Source: Rhynchopus sp. YZ270_cl-10
Lineage: Eukaryota; Euglenozoa; Diplonemea; Diplonemida; Diplonemidae
Length of the DNA: 64,000 nt
Direction: 5' to 3'
Assembly (NCBI GenBank): GCA_964035575.1
Contig: OZ037910.1
Location: 434,001-498,000 of the forward strand
Of this stretch, positions 1 through 11,060 are shown one piece after another. The notes under the pieces were generated by a model. The model did not search any database. It was not told where the DNA came from and worked only from the letters and a program-made list of their open reading frames with translations. Numbering within the stretch: position 1 is the stretch's first letter; each line of letters begins with the position of its first letter. A program made the position numbers and the translations under genes.

Positions 1-179
1 TGTTTTCGGTAAAACCCACTAAAAATTGTGGTACTCTAAACTGCGTTTTAGACCCCCACAGATGCTCAAAAGTGCCAAATTTTGCTTTTAATGGCCTCAA
101 ATCGTCGAAATTAGCCCTAAACTTTCCCTAAACGGGGGCAAAAAAAAATTTTCGAGAGTCCCTTTCCCTGGGAGGCTCC

Positions 180-250
180 GTAATTACGTACCCTAGGGTC
201 CGTAATTACGGACCCTAGGGTACGTAATTACGGACCCTAGGGTACGTAAT
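180..250. repeat. 22-bp tandem array of palindromes
   Basis: About three tandem copies of a 22-bp unit. Each unit combines the palindromes GTAATTAC and CCCTAGGG, so the whole array can fold on either strand. No gene is visible around it. It sits next to the large inverted repeat that follows and could belong to the same element, but that is inference. Confidence 0.8.
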
Positions 251-454
251 GACACTCCGTAAAGAGGGAGTGTCCTAACATGCCGTTTTACGGACCCTCG
301 GGGTGTGCGGACCCCGCCGTGTGGGGGCAAAACCCCTATTTTTTTGAGGCATTTCGATTTTTTGGATTTACGTGCAAAGTACCCGCAAACCACCGAAAAT
401 TTCGGGTCAGAGATGGTTTTGGGGTGTGGTTTGGGGGTGTTCTATAGGTGAGAC

Positions 455-1400
455 ACCCCAGAGATACAAAAAAATGGAAAAAAATAGCAAAAATAGACCA
501 TTTTGGCCGTTTGGGCCATTTTGGTCAAATGGCCATTTTTGACCAATATTTCAAAAAAAAAAGCAAAAAATTGTCATCATTAGGCCTGTCTGGGCACAAA
601 TATGCCCCAAAAATGTCCCGCGAGTCCATTCCGACCTGTTTTGAACACATTTATCGCCTTTTTTGGTGTTTTTTTGGTGTTTTGAGGTCAAAAAAGATCC
701 CCTGACTATCCCCTGGCAGCCCTGGGCCGCGACTTGCGCCCTGCTTTTGGACCCCCTCTGGGCCAAAAAATGGGTGAAAACCCTCGAAAAAGCACTCCGG
801 GGACCCAGATAGTTCCATATATCCACCAGAAACCCACCCAAACACCTCAAAAACATGCCAGAAAAATATTTTCAAAAACACACTTTTTTCAAAAAGTTCA
901 TCTGGGCAGGTTCCATAATGACTTATTTGAAAAAGTGTGTTTTTGAAAATGTTTTTCTGACATGTTTTTGAGGTGTTTTTGAGGGTGTGCGGTGGAAATT
1001 TGGAACTATCTGGGCTCCCAGAGTGCTTTTTCGGAGGTTTTCGCCCATTTTTTGGCCCAGAGTGGGTCTAAAAGCAGGGCGCAAGTCGCGGCCCAGGGCT
1101 GCCAGGGGATAGTCAGGGGATCTTTTTTGACCTCAAAACACCAAAAAAAACACCAAAACAAGTGCCTAAAGTGTCCAAAACAGGTCGGAATGGACTCACA
1201 GGACATTTTTGGGGTAGTTTCGTGCCCAAGCAGCTGTCATGATGTCGAAATTTTGCTGTTTTTTTGATTTTTTTCTCAAAAAATGGCCATTTTACCCAAC
1301 ATGGCCAAAACCGTCAAAAGCCACTTTTTCACTATTTTTTTTGCATTTTTTCATATTCTGAGGTGCCCTAATCATGGATTTTCGGGTCTCAGGGTGTTTC
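455..1400. repeat. Large imperfect inverted repeat (foldback element)
   Basis: Two arms of roughly 440 bp (about 455-895 and 935-1400) are imperfect reverse complements around a short spacer. For example, the stretch with 'gggccaaaaaatgggtgaaa' near 760 mirrors 'tttttggcccagagtggg' near 1050. Short reading frames inside are mirror images of each other and show no known domain. It is probably a foldback or MITE-type DNA element. I could not find its ends or a target duplication. Confidence 0.7.
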
Positions 1401-1804
1401 TGACCCATTTCTGGGGGGTATGAGGGGTGTTGACAGGTTTTTTGCTCACAAAACCACTTTTTCCAAAAATGCCTCACCCGTCCTGAAGGTTTTGCCCCCC
1501 CCTACCCCCCCCCCCCCCCCCAGTGTTGCACTTCGGAGTTGCTGACAGGATAATAAACAGAAAGAAGGGGTTGAGAAAGTGCAATACGTCTCACCCTTTA
1601 TAGATAGATGCATCATGGAACACTGGTTCTTCCGCAAAAAAGAAAAAAAGTATAAATTGGTGATCCGGAGAGGGGGGGGTTGATATTGGCAGGGTCGTTG
1701 ACCGATTTCCGAAAGCACCAATAAAAAATAAAAAAATAAAAATATAACTTGAGAGATGAATAGCCTTAGCTGGCCTGTGCATCAACGAAACAAAAACCCC
1801 CCCC

Positions 1805-1835
<31 letters not shown>

Positions 1836-1842
1836 TAAAATG

Positions 1843-2175
1843 TAAGTTATCGATGCAAGGCACACCTCCGACTGACCCTACTGTCACTCCCCACCGGATG
1901 AAAGCACAAAGTACCCTTGCGACCAACTGACTGAAGATGTGAAAAAAAAAAAAAAATATTTGGATTTTTTTTTGTCAGATGAAATCTAAGCACGCTGCTT
2001 AGTCACCTACAAAAAGGTGGAAACCTAATGGTTTGCCCGGACTGTAGTGAAAAGTAAAAATAAAAATATAGGAAGAAAGGAACGAAACGAACATAACTAT
2101 AAGGGCTCAAAATTTTGACTTGTAAGATGAAATGTGTCCTCTCCCCTCTTTGCGTGCACAGATATTTTTACCACC
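1843..2175 (+). repeat. Hairpin repeats D1, A1 and E1
   Basis: Three short hairpin repeats sit in one spacer: family D at 1843-1919 (contains 'ccgactgaccc' and 'ggatgaaagcac'), family A at 1977-2009 (TAAGC...GCTTA stem, ends 'gcttagtcacc') and family E at 2116-2175 ('acttgtaagatga'). All are in + orientation, as elsewhere in the window. Confidence 0.6.
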
Positions 2176-2282
2176 ATGGTATATCGTGTGGGAACACGCT
2201 GGGTATTGTCAGTTGTCTGGCTCTTTCTGGCACAGAAACGGTTGTTGCGGGATTGATGCCGTACACCAACAACAAAATTTAA

Positions 2283-2470
2283 AAATAGAAACTTAACACT
2301 CATCACACGATAAAACCCATGAGAGAGAGGGGGCTGTGGTGAAAACGCACACACCTCGACCTGCTGTGGTGAGGTGTGGGCTCTGCAGCGCGGTTCGTCC
2401 CCAGAATCGCAAAGTGTGTTCAAAATGCTTTTGTTTCTATTTCCTTCTTCATTTCATGAGGTGACACAAG
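2283..2470 (+). repeat. Dispersed repeat G, copy 1
   Basis: Matches 35153-35310, sharing 'aaacttaacactcatcacac', 'aaaacccatgagagag' and 'ctctgcagcgcg' followed by 'ggttcgtcccc'. The last string resembles a tRNA T-arm / B box, but no cloverleaf can be drawn around it. Confidence 0.6.
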
Positions 2471-2757
2471 AAAGCAAAAAAAAAAAAAAGGAAAAAATGG
2501 GGGTTTTTTCGTTTGTCGGGGACTGTACCACCTGAACCAATAGGGCTGATTGGAGATACCACCTCTCCCTCTATCCCAAGATCTGAGACGCACAGACGCT
2601 ATTAACTGTATAGACTTGTGAACATTCTTGTCCCCTTTTTTGCTGTATTTTTGTTACATTTTTGGCCAGTTGTTAAATACATCGTTAACGACAACAATAA
2701 TACATTGCACGCAGCTAGTGAAAGACGCGCCTATCCTGGGCAGCCCACGACGGTGTA

Positions 2758-2976
2758 CCGTATTCGTACAAAATTATCGACCGTATTAAAAAGGTCGAAT
2801 TTCCAGAAAAAAATCCTGAAAAGGTCGAACATTATTGGGTGATCTAGGATTGTCTCCGTGAGACACTTAACAGGCTGTGAGAGCTTTGTGAGAGCTTACT
2901 GAGAGCGTAGAATGAAAAAATCTCTCCCCGTTCATAGATCACCCAATTATTGGTCGATAATTTTGTACGAATGCGG
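2758..2976. mobile_element. TA-flanked MITE, 219 bp
   Basis: Terminal inverted repeats of about 25 bp start CCGTATTCGTACAAAATTAT on the left and CCGCATTCGTACAAAATTAT on the complement of the right end. A TA dinucleotide flanks each end. An internal stretch ('gaatttccagaaaaaaatcc') is shared with the smaller element at 52828-52928, so the two belong to one family. TA duplication fits Tc1/mariner-type movement. There is no transposase. Confidence 0.75.
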
Positions 2977-3202
2977 TAAATAACTTGACTTCTCGTTTTA
3001 CTTTGTAGTTTACCGTTGGCTGACAAAAAAACCCCTCCACCTTCCCTATAGTGTTTGAAAATGCTGTATACAGAGACGGCACAGAATATACCCCAAAGCA
3101 CATTGCAGTGAAACGTGTGCTTAATGTTCAGTACGTTGTATTGCATCGATACCGTTATACCTGGTAGATTTGTACTCAAATGCCGTTTTTTTTTTTTTGT
3201 TG

Positions 3203-3309
3203 TTGAAAAACTTGGTTTTGTATTAGCGCAGACACCTGAGGATGAGGGTGCACCTTTTTTTTTGAAGTGACTTGTATTAGTGTAGCCACCCGAGGATGAA
3301 CTCTACTAC
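3203..3309 (+). repeat. Two family H hairpin repeats
   Basis: Copies at 3203-3254 and 3263-3309 follow the pattern 'cttg-ttgtattag(t/c)g(t/c)ag(c/a)cacc-gaggatgaactc'. Better-preserved copies near 49 kb pair ATAGTG with CACTAT across the loop. Confidence 0.55.
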
Positions 3310-3367
3310 TTTTTTTTATTTCGGTGTTGTTGTTGTCGACGGAGCAAAAAATCACTTTAAACTTTAC

Positions 3368-3447
3368 TGGCACCTCAGAAATCCAAAATACCAAGTACGC
3401 AACAACTACGCACTAAGTACGCAAAGAAGGGGTCGTCGGGAGCACCA
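3368..3447 (+). mobile_element. Short inverted-repeat element J, copy 1
   Basis: An 80-bp element with imperfect terminal inverted repeats (TGGCACCTCAGAAAT against TGGTGCTCCCGACG). A second copy lies in opposite orientation at 37198-37279 and a related 119-bp element at 46614-46732. It carries no coding capacity. Confidence 0.6.
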
Positions 3448-4257
3448 TTTACACCAAAAATTGTTCGGTAAAGATCTGTCCTCAAATATCGACCGAATTT
3501 TCCCCTTTGTGTTGCATAGACAAAAAAACCTCTCAAATGGTACCCCCATTTTTGCCCGAAGACAATTTTTTTTTTTTGGTGCAACAAACAAGTTACCCAA
3601 AGGGCTAATGAATTTCAAAAAAAAAACAAAGGTATGGATATGCAAGATCATCTCAACCCAGTAGAATTCATCTCTAATTTATTTTTCTCGTGTGAGCTCC
3701 ACACATTTTTTTTGTTTTCCGGCCCCCCCGTTGTACTGAAACATAGGGAGCTTTTCTTTTCCACTTTTTGTTTGTAAAAAAAAAGGGGGAAATTTTGAAA
3801 ATACAAAGCCCGTTCGTGGCAGTGTACCTTTTAAAAAAACATTGTATTTTTTTTTGCAAAGTGTATCCTTTTTGGGCCCACTTTGTTTTTATACTATACC
3901 TTCACATTATTAAAGAAACACGAAAGTTACAAAGGGTTACACTCAAAGGGGTTTGACACCAGAGTGCATTAATTTACCCCTCCCCCACCCACCACCACCT
4001 CCCTCAAAAACCTCGCCCAACCTGCTGTGATGCAAGCAACCAAACATCACGCTGTGGTTAATGAACCCAGTTAGACTCCTTTTTCATTCCTCAAGCAACG
4101 GCTTCCGCAGCCCTACTGCGCTATTGGTGCTTCTGTGGGGTGTTTGCAAGTTTTGTTTGTTTCTGTATTTACTTTTGCTACTCTGTTTGTATTTGTATTG
4201 TATTTCACTGCAGTAACTTTATAAGTTACTGGTTGACAATAGTTTTACCTTTTTTTT

Positions 4258-4366
4258 GATAAATTGTCGGAGCAGTGTAGGTGTGTTGAGTTGCCACAGT
4301 TGCGCAAATCTCCACTTTCCAAAAAAGTTTATCATATGACCCTAAGACTCTCTGTGCTTAGTCTGA
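4258..4366 (+). repeat. Hairpin repeats H3 and A2 at the copine 3' end
   Basis: A family H copy (4258-4316) is followed by a family A copy (4327-4366, 'cctaagactctctgtgctta'). The A copy overlaps the last codons and stop of the copine reading frame, so the end of that protein as read from genomic DNA may be repeat-derived. Confidence 0.55.
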
Positions 4367-6869
4367 TTAGATTATTCTTTGGTTTATCCATCGTGCAGTC
4401 ACAAAATTTCGATCCAAATTCTATAAAAAAAATCAAAAAAAAATCATACAACTGACTATGACTCTGACTCGGCTTTCTCATATCCTTTTGCGAAAAGGAG
4501 GCGATGCTAGAGTACGCCGGCACACGCGCACCACCCCCCTCTGACCCACTGCTATCATCCCGCCTTCTTTCCCTATGGTGCCTACGGTGTTTGTGTCTGG
4601 ATTTGTCATCATCCCCTCTACGACGACGGTGTTTGCTGCTGCCGTGGTCTCTGCGCGAATCCTCTTTACTTCGTCGCCGTCTGCGTCGATCGTGACCACC
4701 TCCCCGGGCATCATCTGACTCATCACCATCACCACCACCACGTCGTCTGCGTCTTCTGTCACCCCGATCCCCACCACCACCACCACCACGATGCCTACTG
4801 CTCTTCTCCATCATCGATTCGCTAGACGAATGAGACGATTCTTCGTTGTCCTGCACAAACCCTTCCGGTAACACTTCAGCCCGCCGCATCCTCAAAATAA
4901 TTTTTTTCTGCCCCTGCACCAACGGCGGCACATCAACCTCAGAATAGACAGGACGACCGTTAATATGTGTTATCATATAGCCTCGATACGATTGAAGACG
5001 GTTTTTATGACTTACTGTACCCGGAACAGTACCGTCAATCACCATATCCCGTACGTTGAGGCCGAGGGGTTCATCAACTTGCTTGCGTATTGTTACCTCG
5101 ACTGCGTCTTGTACAATGTCCTCGCTGGATTCTTCACCATCGCTTTCGACAACCGGAGGTTTTACTCCATGAAGCTTCGCCCAGCCAACAAATTGTCGAG
5201 GAATTTCCTTTAATACCTCCTTCGCAAATTCCTGCGGCTCCGCATCAATGAAATCCCGATACGGTACGAACCCTACTAAATCCCTCCCCGGGCTTTTTCC
5301 ATCCGATCCTACGAGCGGTTTTTCATCTCCATCTAATTCATCCATTTGTTCAAAATCGCCGTTTCCTACTCCAACGATGAGAACTGAGACCGGTTCTGCG
5401 GAGGCTTGGACAATGACGTCAACGGTTTGCGAAAAATCAGAAATCGCGCCATCCGTTATGAAAAGCACGATCTGATAGGATTCTTTGTTCGACGCCATAG
5501 CTAGGTTCAACCCTTTTCGCAAACATGGTGAAAATCTACTAGGTTCTGACGGAGTAACCCTTGCCAAACACGACCAATACGCATCGACCACCCCATCAAT
5601 ACCATGCACCTCGACTCGGTTCGGATCTCCAGTTACCGGGAAAATGCTGAGAACCTCCCCACCCCCTTCAGACGCACCAAACCCATAAAAGTTAAAGATC
5701 TGATCCTTATCGTACTCCCCAAGAACCTGCAGAACCGACCGCATCGCGGAGACATACTCATTGTCACTCCGGTTTTTATCGTTATGATGAAGCGACCTAC
5801 CACCATGGAGCACATGATCCAAATTGGAGGAAGAAAAATCAACGCAAATTGTCAAATTAATGTCAAACCCCCCTCGTACATACTCCAAGAAGGAGTGAGA
5901 AGTTTCGACCCCCACTTTGTGAAGCTGGAGGAGGCCGGAATGGAGGTATTTTTCCTTCCCTCTTTTGGTGTCGTTCACCAATTCGTAGAGAAGATAGGGT
6001 TCTGCTCGGCGGTTTTCTGCGATTCTTCGGTCTCCGTTGACAGAGGGGTACAGCGTATCGTAGGAGGCGAGAACGTCAGCTAGGGTAGTCCTCGCGGATC
6101 CGATCAACTGATGGTTTCCGGAGGACTCCCAATCGAAGACTTCAAAGAGCAGGGTTGCGTTGAAATTCATCCGGCAGAGACGTTCTAGTTTGATAACTAA
6201 CGGCTTCCATTGTGCAACTTCGGTGACATTCTCGTAATATTCCGTTTTAGCGACCGGTAGAAATCCCCCATCAACGACCCGAGAGACAACCAAAAAGGGG
6301 TCAGATCCGCCTATCGCCCCAAACATATTTTTCGACTCAATCCCTGAACATCCAAAGACGAACATCACCTCATATTCGGGTCCTGCGTTTTTATTGTCCA
6401 TTTCGGTTTTGATTACAATGTCTCCGACTTTGCTTCCCGCAGGGATTCGGAGGTCGGCAGTATGGGTTCCAGATTCAATTAAAGACTGGAGAGAGCAGAC
6501 AGTCGCCCCCATGACTTTTTGCTCCCCTTTTTTGTCTTCATGGACCAATTCGAACACTAGGTTTTGGACGACCCCAAATTGGTAGGTAACGCTGATGGTA
6601 TTGACGAAGACTGGAGACGCGGCGCCTCGAATGACTTCGGTCTTCCCTACGAAGGTCCGTTTCCGGTCGGTCCCATCCGGTACGTCGTTAACGATGATCA
6701 TGGCATCCCACTTCCCGGCAAGCTCCCTGCAGGCGACACGAAGCGTAACTTTGGAGGATTTTTGTTCATCTTCTGCCCCTAATTCTCGAAGCATCTCCTG
6801 TACATCATCAAGTCGTTCGTCATTATCCTCGGTTTTCTGCTGCAACTCTTCACTGCAACACCCTCCCAT
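4332..6869 (-). CDS. Copine with C-terminal PDZ domain and Arg-rich tail
   Basis: An 845-residue uninterrupted frame. Copines are calcium-dependent phospholipid-binding proteins. The N-terminus MGGCCS is a classic myristoylation plus palmitoylation signal, as in plant BON-type copines. Domains in order: C2A about 38-165, C2B about 166-310, copine vWA domain about 330-560 with a MIDAS-like DFSSS at 344-348, then a PDZ domain about 590-662 (carboxylate loop PLGLNV). A low-complexity Arg/Asp/Gly/Ser/His tail follows from about 675 to 780. Known copines usually stop soon after the vWA domain, so the PDZ and tail are the unusual part. The start is chosen because acylation requires Met-Gly. The last 40 or so residues run into A-rich DNA and a hairpin repeat. 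A GTATGA donor-like site at about 4449 means the true C-terminus could differ. No neighbour suggests a shared pathway. Confidence 0.9.
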   Translation of the reverse strand: MGGCCSEELQQKTEDNDERLDDVQEMLRELGAEDEQKSSKVTLRVACRELAGKWDAMIIVNDVPDGTDRKRTFVGKTEVIRGAASPVFVNTISVTYQFGVVQNLVFELVHEDKKGEQKVMGATVCSLQSLIESGTHTADLRIPAGSKVGDIVIKTEMDNKNAGPEYEVMFVFGCSGIESKNMFGAIGGSDPFLVVSRVVDGGFLPVAKTEYYENVTEVAQWKPLVIKLERLCRMNFNATLLFEVFDWESSGNHQLIGSARTTLADVLASYDTLYPSVNGDRRIAENRRAEPYLLYELVNDTKRGKEKYLHSGLLQLHKVGVETSHSFLEYVRGGFDINLTICVDFSSSNLDHVLHGGRSLHHNDKNRSDNEYVSAMRSVLQVLGEYDKDQIFNFYGFGASEGGGEVLSIFPVTGDPNRVEVHGIDGVVDAYWSCLARVTPSEPSRFSPCLRKGLNLAMASNKESYQIVLFITDGAISDFSQTVDVIVQASAEPVSVLIVGVGNGDFEQMDELDGDEKPLVGSDGKSPGRDLVGFVPYRDFIDAEPQEFAKEVLKEIPRQFVGWAKLHGVKPPVVESDGEESSEDIVQDAVEVTIRKQVDEPLGLNVRDMVIDGTVPGTVSHKNRLQSYRGYMITHINGRPVYSEVDVPPLVQGQKKIILRMRRAEVLPEGFVQDNEESSHSSSESMMEKSSRHRGGGGGGDRGDRRRRRRGGGDGDESDDARGGGHDRRRRRRSKEDSRRDHGSSKHRRRRGDDDKSRHKHRRHHRERRRDDSSGSEGGGARVPAYSSIASFSQKDMRKPSQSHSQLYDFFLIFFIEFGSKFCDCTMDKPKNNLIRLSTESLRVI

Positions 6870-7389
6870 CGCAAAATTTTAAAAAAGGGGAAAAAATGAG
6901 GGTTTTCTCCAGAGAAATAAGGAGGAAGAGGAGGAGGAGGGAGTGATTTGAAATTGGTACAAAAATATATATTCAGCGCATTTGGCGTTGGAAAGGAGGA
7001 GGAAGAGGAAGGGGGTGTTAGATAGGTAGATAGTGTACTATTTTTTTTATATAAATTGTTTGAAATTAGTGTTCACAGTGGTAGCGATCTCTACTATTGG
7101 TTTTTGAAGGGGAGGGGGGTTAAAATTTTTTTGTGAGAAACACACAAAAAAGAACCCGTCTCGGATGAAGGGGAGGTACCTTTGACTTTAAATAAATTCT
7201 GGCAATCCTAAAAGAACATAAAATAGGTTATAAACCTTGAAGAGAGAGGGGGCAGTGAGTGAGGGGGGGTTTTTTGTGTATTTTTTTTGGGTTTTTTTTT
7301 TGTTCCGCCTGTTTGTTTTATGGAGTAGGTGTTGGGTAGGGTTTGGGTAGGGTTTGGGTAGGGTCGAGGAAAGAGAAAAACAAAAAGTT
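6870..7389. other. Spacer upstream of the copine
   Basis: AT-rich spacer with G/A-rich tracts (GAGGAGG near 6920 and 7000). Three copies of 'gggtagggtttgggtaggg'-like sequence near 7330 resemble telomere-type repeats but are too short to call. No gene is visible. Confidence 0.4.
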
Positions 7390-7608
7390 AACCTGAAATA
7401 GAACAAAGCCCTCTCGTGAACAGTGTACCTTTTTGGTACAATGACCGGCTGTACCAGGGGGGTGGACCCCCAAAACCATGCAGTCCAACAATCCATTTCG
7501 TGGTTTTACATCTGATATGTGCTACTCCCGCTTCCACTCATCAGATGAATGAAAGGATCATTGCAAACACAGGGGGCATGAATCCTGTGTGATGTAGGGT
7601 CCGGTTGG
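7390..7608 (+). repeat. Hairpin repeats B1 and M1
   Basis: Family B copy at 7390-7517: 'gccctctcgtgaacagtgta', then two palindromic segments (GTAC...GTAC and GGGG-GGTGGACCCCC), then 'ccatttcgtggttttacatc'. Family M copy at 7568-7608: CACAGG...CCTGTG hairpin followed by 'atgtagggtccggttggg'. M recurs at 17531-17569. Confidence 0.65.
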
Positions 7609-7800
7609 GGGGGTGCTCTGCACGTTTCGTAGTGTGAGAGAGGCTATAGAGGAGTACAAACGCTGAGTCGCTAATTTGGGTGGAAAATAATGGGATGGGA
7701 GGGGAAGATACAAAGGTGACAGGGTGTGTGGTGATGGTGGAGGTCTCATGAGGGTACTTCTTGCGCAGAACATAAGCCCTAAGTGTGTGGTGGGTGTTGT

Positions 7801-8720
7801 CATGAGGCGTTTCACAAATGGAAACAAATCTCGGTCATGGTGATGCACCCTCCAGATGGCACAGACAGCCGGTGAAGAAGGGTCTAAAGTCACACCTTGA
7901 AAGAAGAGGAGAACCAAGGACAAGGTGTCGTTGGTTTGTAATGGAGACACAGAAGATGGGTGGCAGGAAAGAAGTGGGACACTTGGCATCTGAAGTGGAG
8001 TGGGAAGATACAAGAAGGCAGAGTGGGTGTGGGGGTTCAGTTCGTTGTGTTTTCCTTTCATATGGCACTGTGTATTGTGCCATGTGCACTCCTTTAGTTT
8101 CACGAAACGCTCTTCTCATTTCCTTTGGTTTTCCTTCCACCACAGTGCGGGGGAAATTGCCGAACAATGAATGTTCTGCAGCAAGAGAACGTCACGTGCA
8201 GACGCACACGTTGCACAGCAAGTGTGCAGGATAGAGTGTGTGCATCTCGGGTCTACAAAAAGCAATAAAAACAAAAGTAAAAAGAAGAAAGCAAATAATA
8301 GCACAAAGAGACATCACGGAGAACAACGCTAGAAAAATAATAGTTACCGCACCAAGCAGTCATCCTGCACGGTGCACACGTGCAACTCAAGACACGTTAA
8401 TGCAAAGATCTTCATATTTCGTACATATCAAGTCCACTGTTTTTTGGTTGTGAACAGGAGAACTGAACTTCTGTTATTATCCCTTATCGGTTGTTTTGTT
8501 TCGTTTCAAATAAAAATCAAGAATAAGTCATTGCCTCCACCCCTTAGATAGATGACGTGTATGTAGCACGTCAGGGGCTTCAGCTAAACGAAAGAAATGT
8601 TACAGGTTGTTGTGTTTCCACAAGTATTTTTCTTCCCCCACCGCACTGCTTATCTCAACAGCATTGGTACAAACACGTTACGCTCTCCACAAGGACAAGA
8701 TGCACTCTACTTCAGTCACG
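7801..8720. repeat. Duplicated 3' flank of polyubiquitin, copy 1
   Basis: Highly similar to 58262-59168 over most of its length, in the same position relative to the polyubiquitin gene. It is non-coding as far as I can see. The frames in the two copies diverge by small insertions and deletions. It marks the segmental duplication that links the 8-11 kb and 56-60 kb blocks. Confidence 0.8.
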
Positions 8721-8721
8721 T

Positions 8722-9690
<969 letters not shown>

Positions 9691-9776
9691 TAATAAGGAA
9701 ACAAACAAAACAACATCATTTATAAGTATACACACGAGGGCTATCAGTGCCCACAAGCTGCCACAAGGTGGAGTGC

Positions 9777-10516
9777 TCAGACGGAAGGTGCCGACGGGGA
9801 GTTCTTGAGGAGGCACTGGTTAGTGCCACGGGCAACACGGATGTATCCAGACTCTCCCCAGCCAGATGCCCAGGAGTTCTTGATGATCCAGTAGTCGGGG
9901 GTCACACCAACGGCGAGAACTCCGTGGTCAAGCTGGCGGGACTCACAGTTGTCCATCACTCCACCCTGGTACGTCTGCCACGAGGTCGCGTCAACGGCAA
10001 TCGAGATCGGTCCGTTCGTCAGCATCCAGGTCGCCATCTCGTCCTCGTCGTGGGGGAGGTTCGCGTACGACACAATGGTGGCACCCACCTCCATGTCTGC
10101 CGTCCACTTGCACTCACCAACAAGGCCGTTCCCAGCCGTGTACGGGTAGGCCTCCTCAGTCACAATGTCTCCGTTGTGGTTGTCGAGAAGCCACTGGAAC
10201 GCGTTGTCCATCAGACCCCCACCGCACCCGGCATCAACGCTGTCACATGCAGCAAGCTCCTGCTCAGACAGCGAGGTCAGCGTGTGTGCAGCAGACCACT
10301 GGCCCTCAATGCCTCCGGTCGAGGAGCACGCTCAGCAGCCTTCAGCATGTTCTTCTTGAAGACCGCACGGCGGGCAGACTCGTCCGCACCGCTGTACTGC
10401 TTCCCGTAGGTCTGCTTGAAGTTCGCCCACAGCAGACCCTCGTTCATCTCCACGTACGACGCGGGCAGGGCAGTCGAGGCTGCCGCCATTGCGAGAACAG
10501 ACAGAGCCGTCTTCAT
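9777..10516 (-). pseudogene. Papain-family cysteine protease, internally deleted
   Basis: Near-identical to the intact gene at 56132-57100 but missing 229 bp, corresponding to about 56682-56910 of that copy. The deletion removes the end of the I29 propeptide, the start of the mature enzyme and the active-site cysteine (QGQCGSCWAF), and shifts the frame. The 5' part (signal peptide and propeptide) ends in a stop at 10277. The 3' part still reads from the DAGCGGG region through LDHGVLAVG to KNSWASGWGE and APSV. It cannot make an active protease as written. The deletion joins 'gaggag' to 'cacgctcagc' cleanly with no obvious repeat. Confidence 0.9.
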
Positions 10517-10759
10517 GTTGTGTCTTTGTCTGGTTGTGTGTGTTGTCTGTGTGGTGTGTCGTGGACAAAGGGGCGGGTGGGGATGAGTTTAATGTGTTGG
10601 CAGAGGGGCTAGACAATGTGTGAAACGTTGGAAAACAAACAGCGTGACCGACAGATTGTGGCACCAAACGTGCAGCAAAACGACGTGCAACAAACACACG
10701 TAGTCTTGATGCAAGAGAGGACCGCTGCAGGCGTGTTTTGTTCAAAACTACTACACTGC

Positions 10760-10999
10760 TTAGTCACCGCGGAGTCTCCGTATCACTAAAATCTTGGTAT
10801 ACATCTGAATGTTGTAGTATGAAAGGGTGTGTCCATCCTCAAGCTGCTTTCCGTCCTTCCCAGGGAGGACCAGACGCTGCTCGTCTGGTGGCACATACCC
10901 CTGGTCCTGGATCTTCGCCTTCACGTTCTCAATCGGTTCGTTGGGTTCCACCTCAACTGTGATAATCCCGTGTTCCAGGGTTCCGACAAAGATCTTCAT
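10760..10999 (-). CDS. Divergent ubiquitin-like protein ending Gly-Asp
   Basis: A 79-residue single-unit ubiquitin paralogue, clearly diverged. It keeps the central VKAKIQD helix (Lys27 and Lys29). It has Gly at position 6, Met at 63, RLVLPG in place of RLIFAG, and a three-residue insertion (KDG) near Lys48. The C-terminus is RRLRGD followed by TAA, so the terminal Gly needed for E1 activation is replaced by Asp. It shares its leader (ACAACATG start context) with polyubiquitin and sits in the same order, next to a cysteine protease, as its homologue at 57344-57574. It may be a decoy or binding module rather than a conjugated modifier, or a decaying gene. I favour expression because the frame is intact, but that is inference. 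Confidence 0.75.
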   Translation of the reverse strand: MKIFVGTLEHGIITVEVEPNEPIENVKAKIQDQGYVPPDEQRLVLPGKDGKQLEDGHTLSYYNIQMYTKILVIRRLRGD

Positions 11000-11060
11000 G
11001 TTGTGTTGAAGAAACGGTGTTGTCTTCGGTTTCTATGAAAGGTGTTATGTTGAGGAGGGG

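Noticed and set aside
7320-7365. Telomere-like 'gggtagggtttgggtaggg' repeats
   Set aside because: Only about three units and not a regular hexamer or heptamer. A chance or minor satellite is more likely.
7818-8234. 138-residue plus-strand frame downstream of polyubiquitin
   Set aside because: The duplicated copy at 58.3 kb breaks the frame early, so there is no sign of protein-level constraint.
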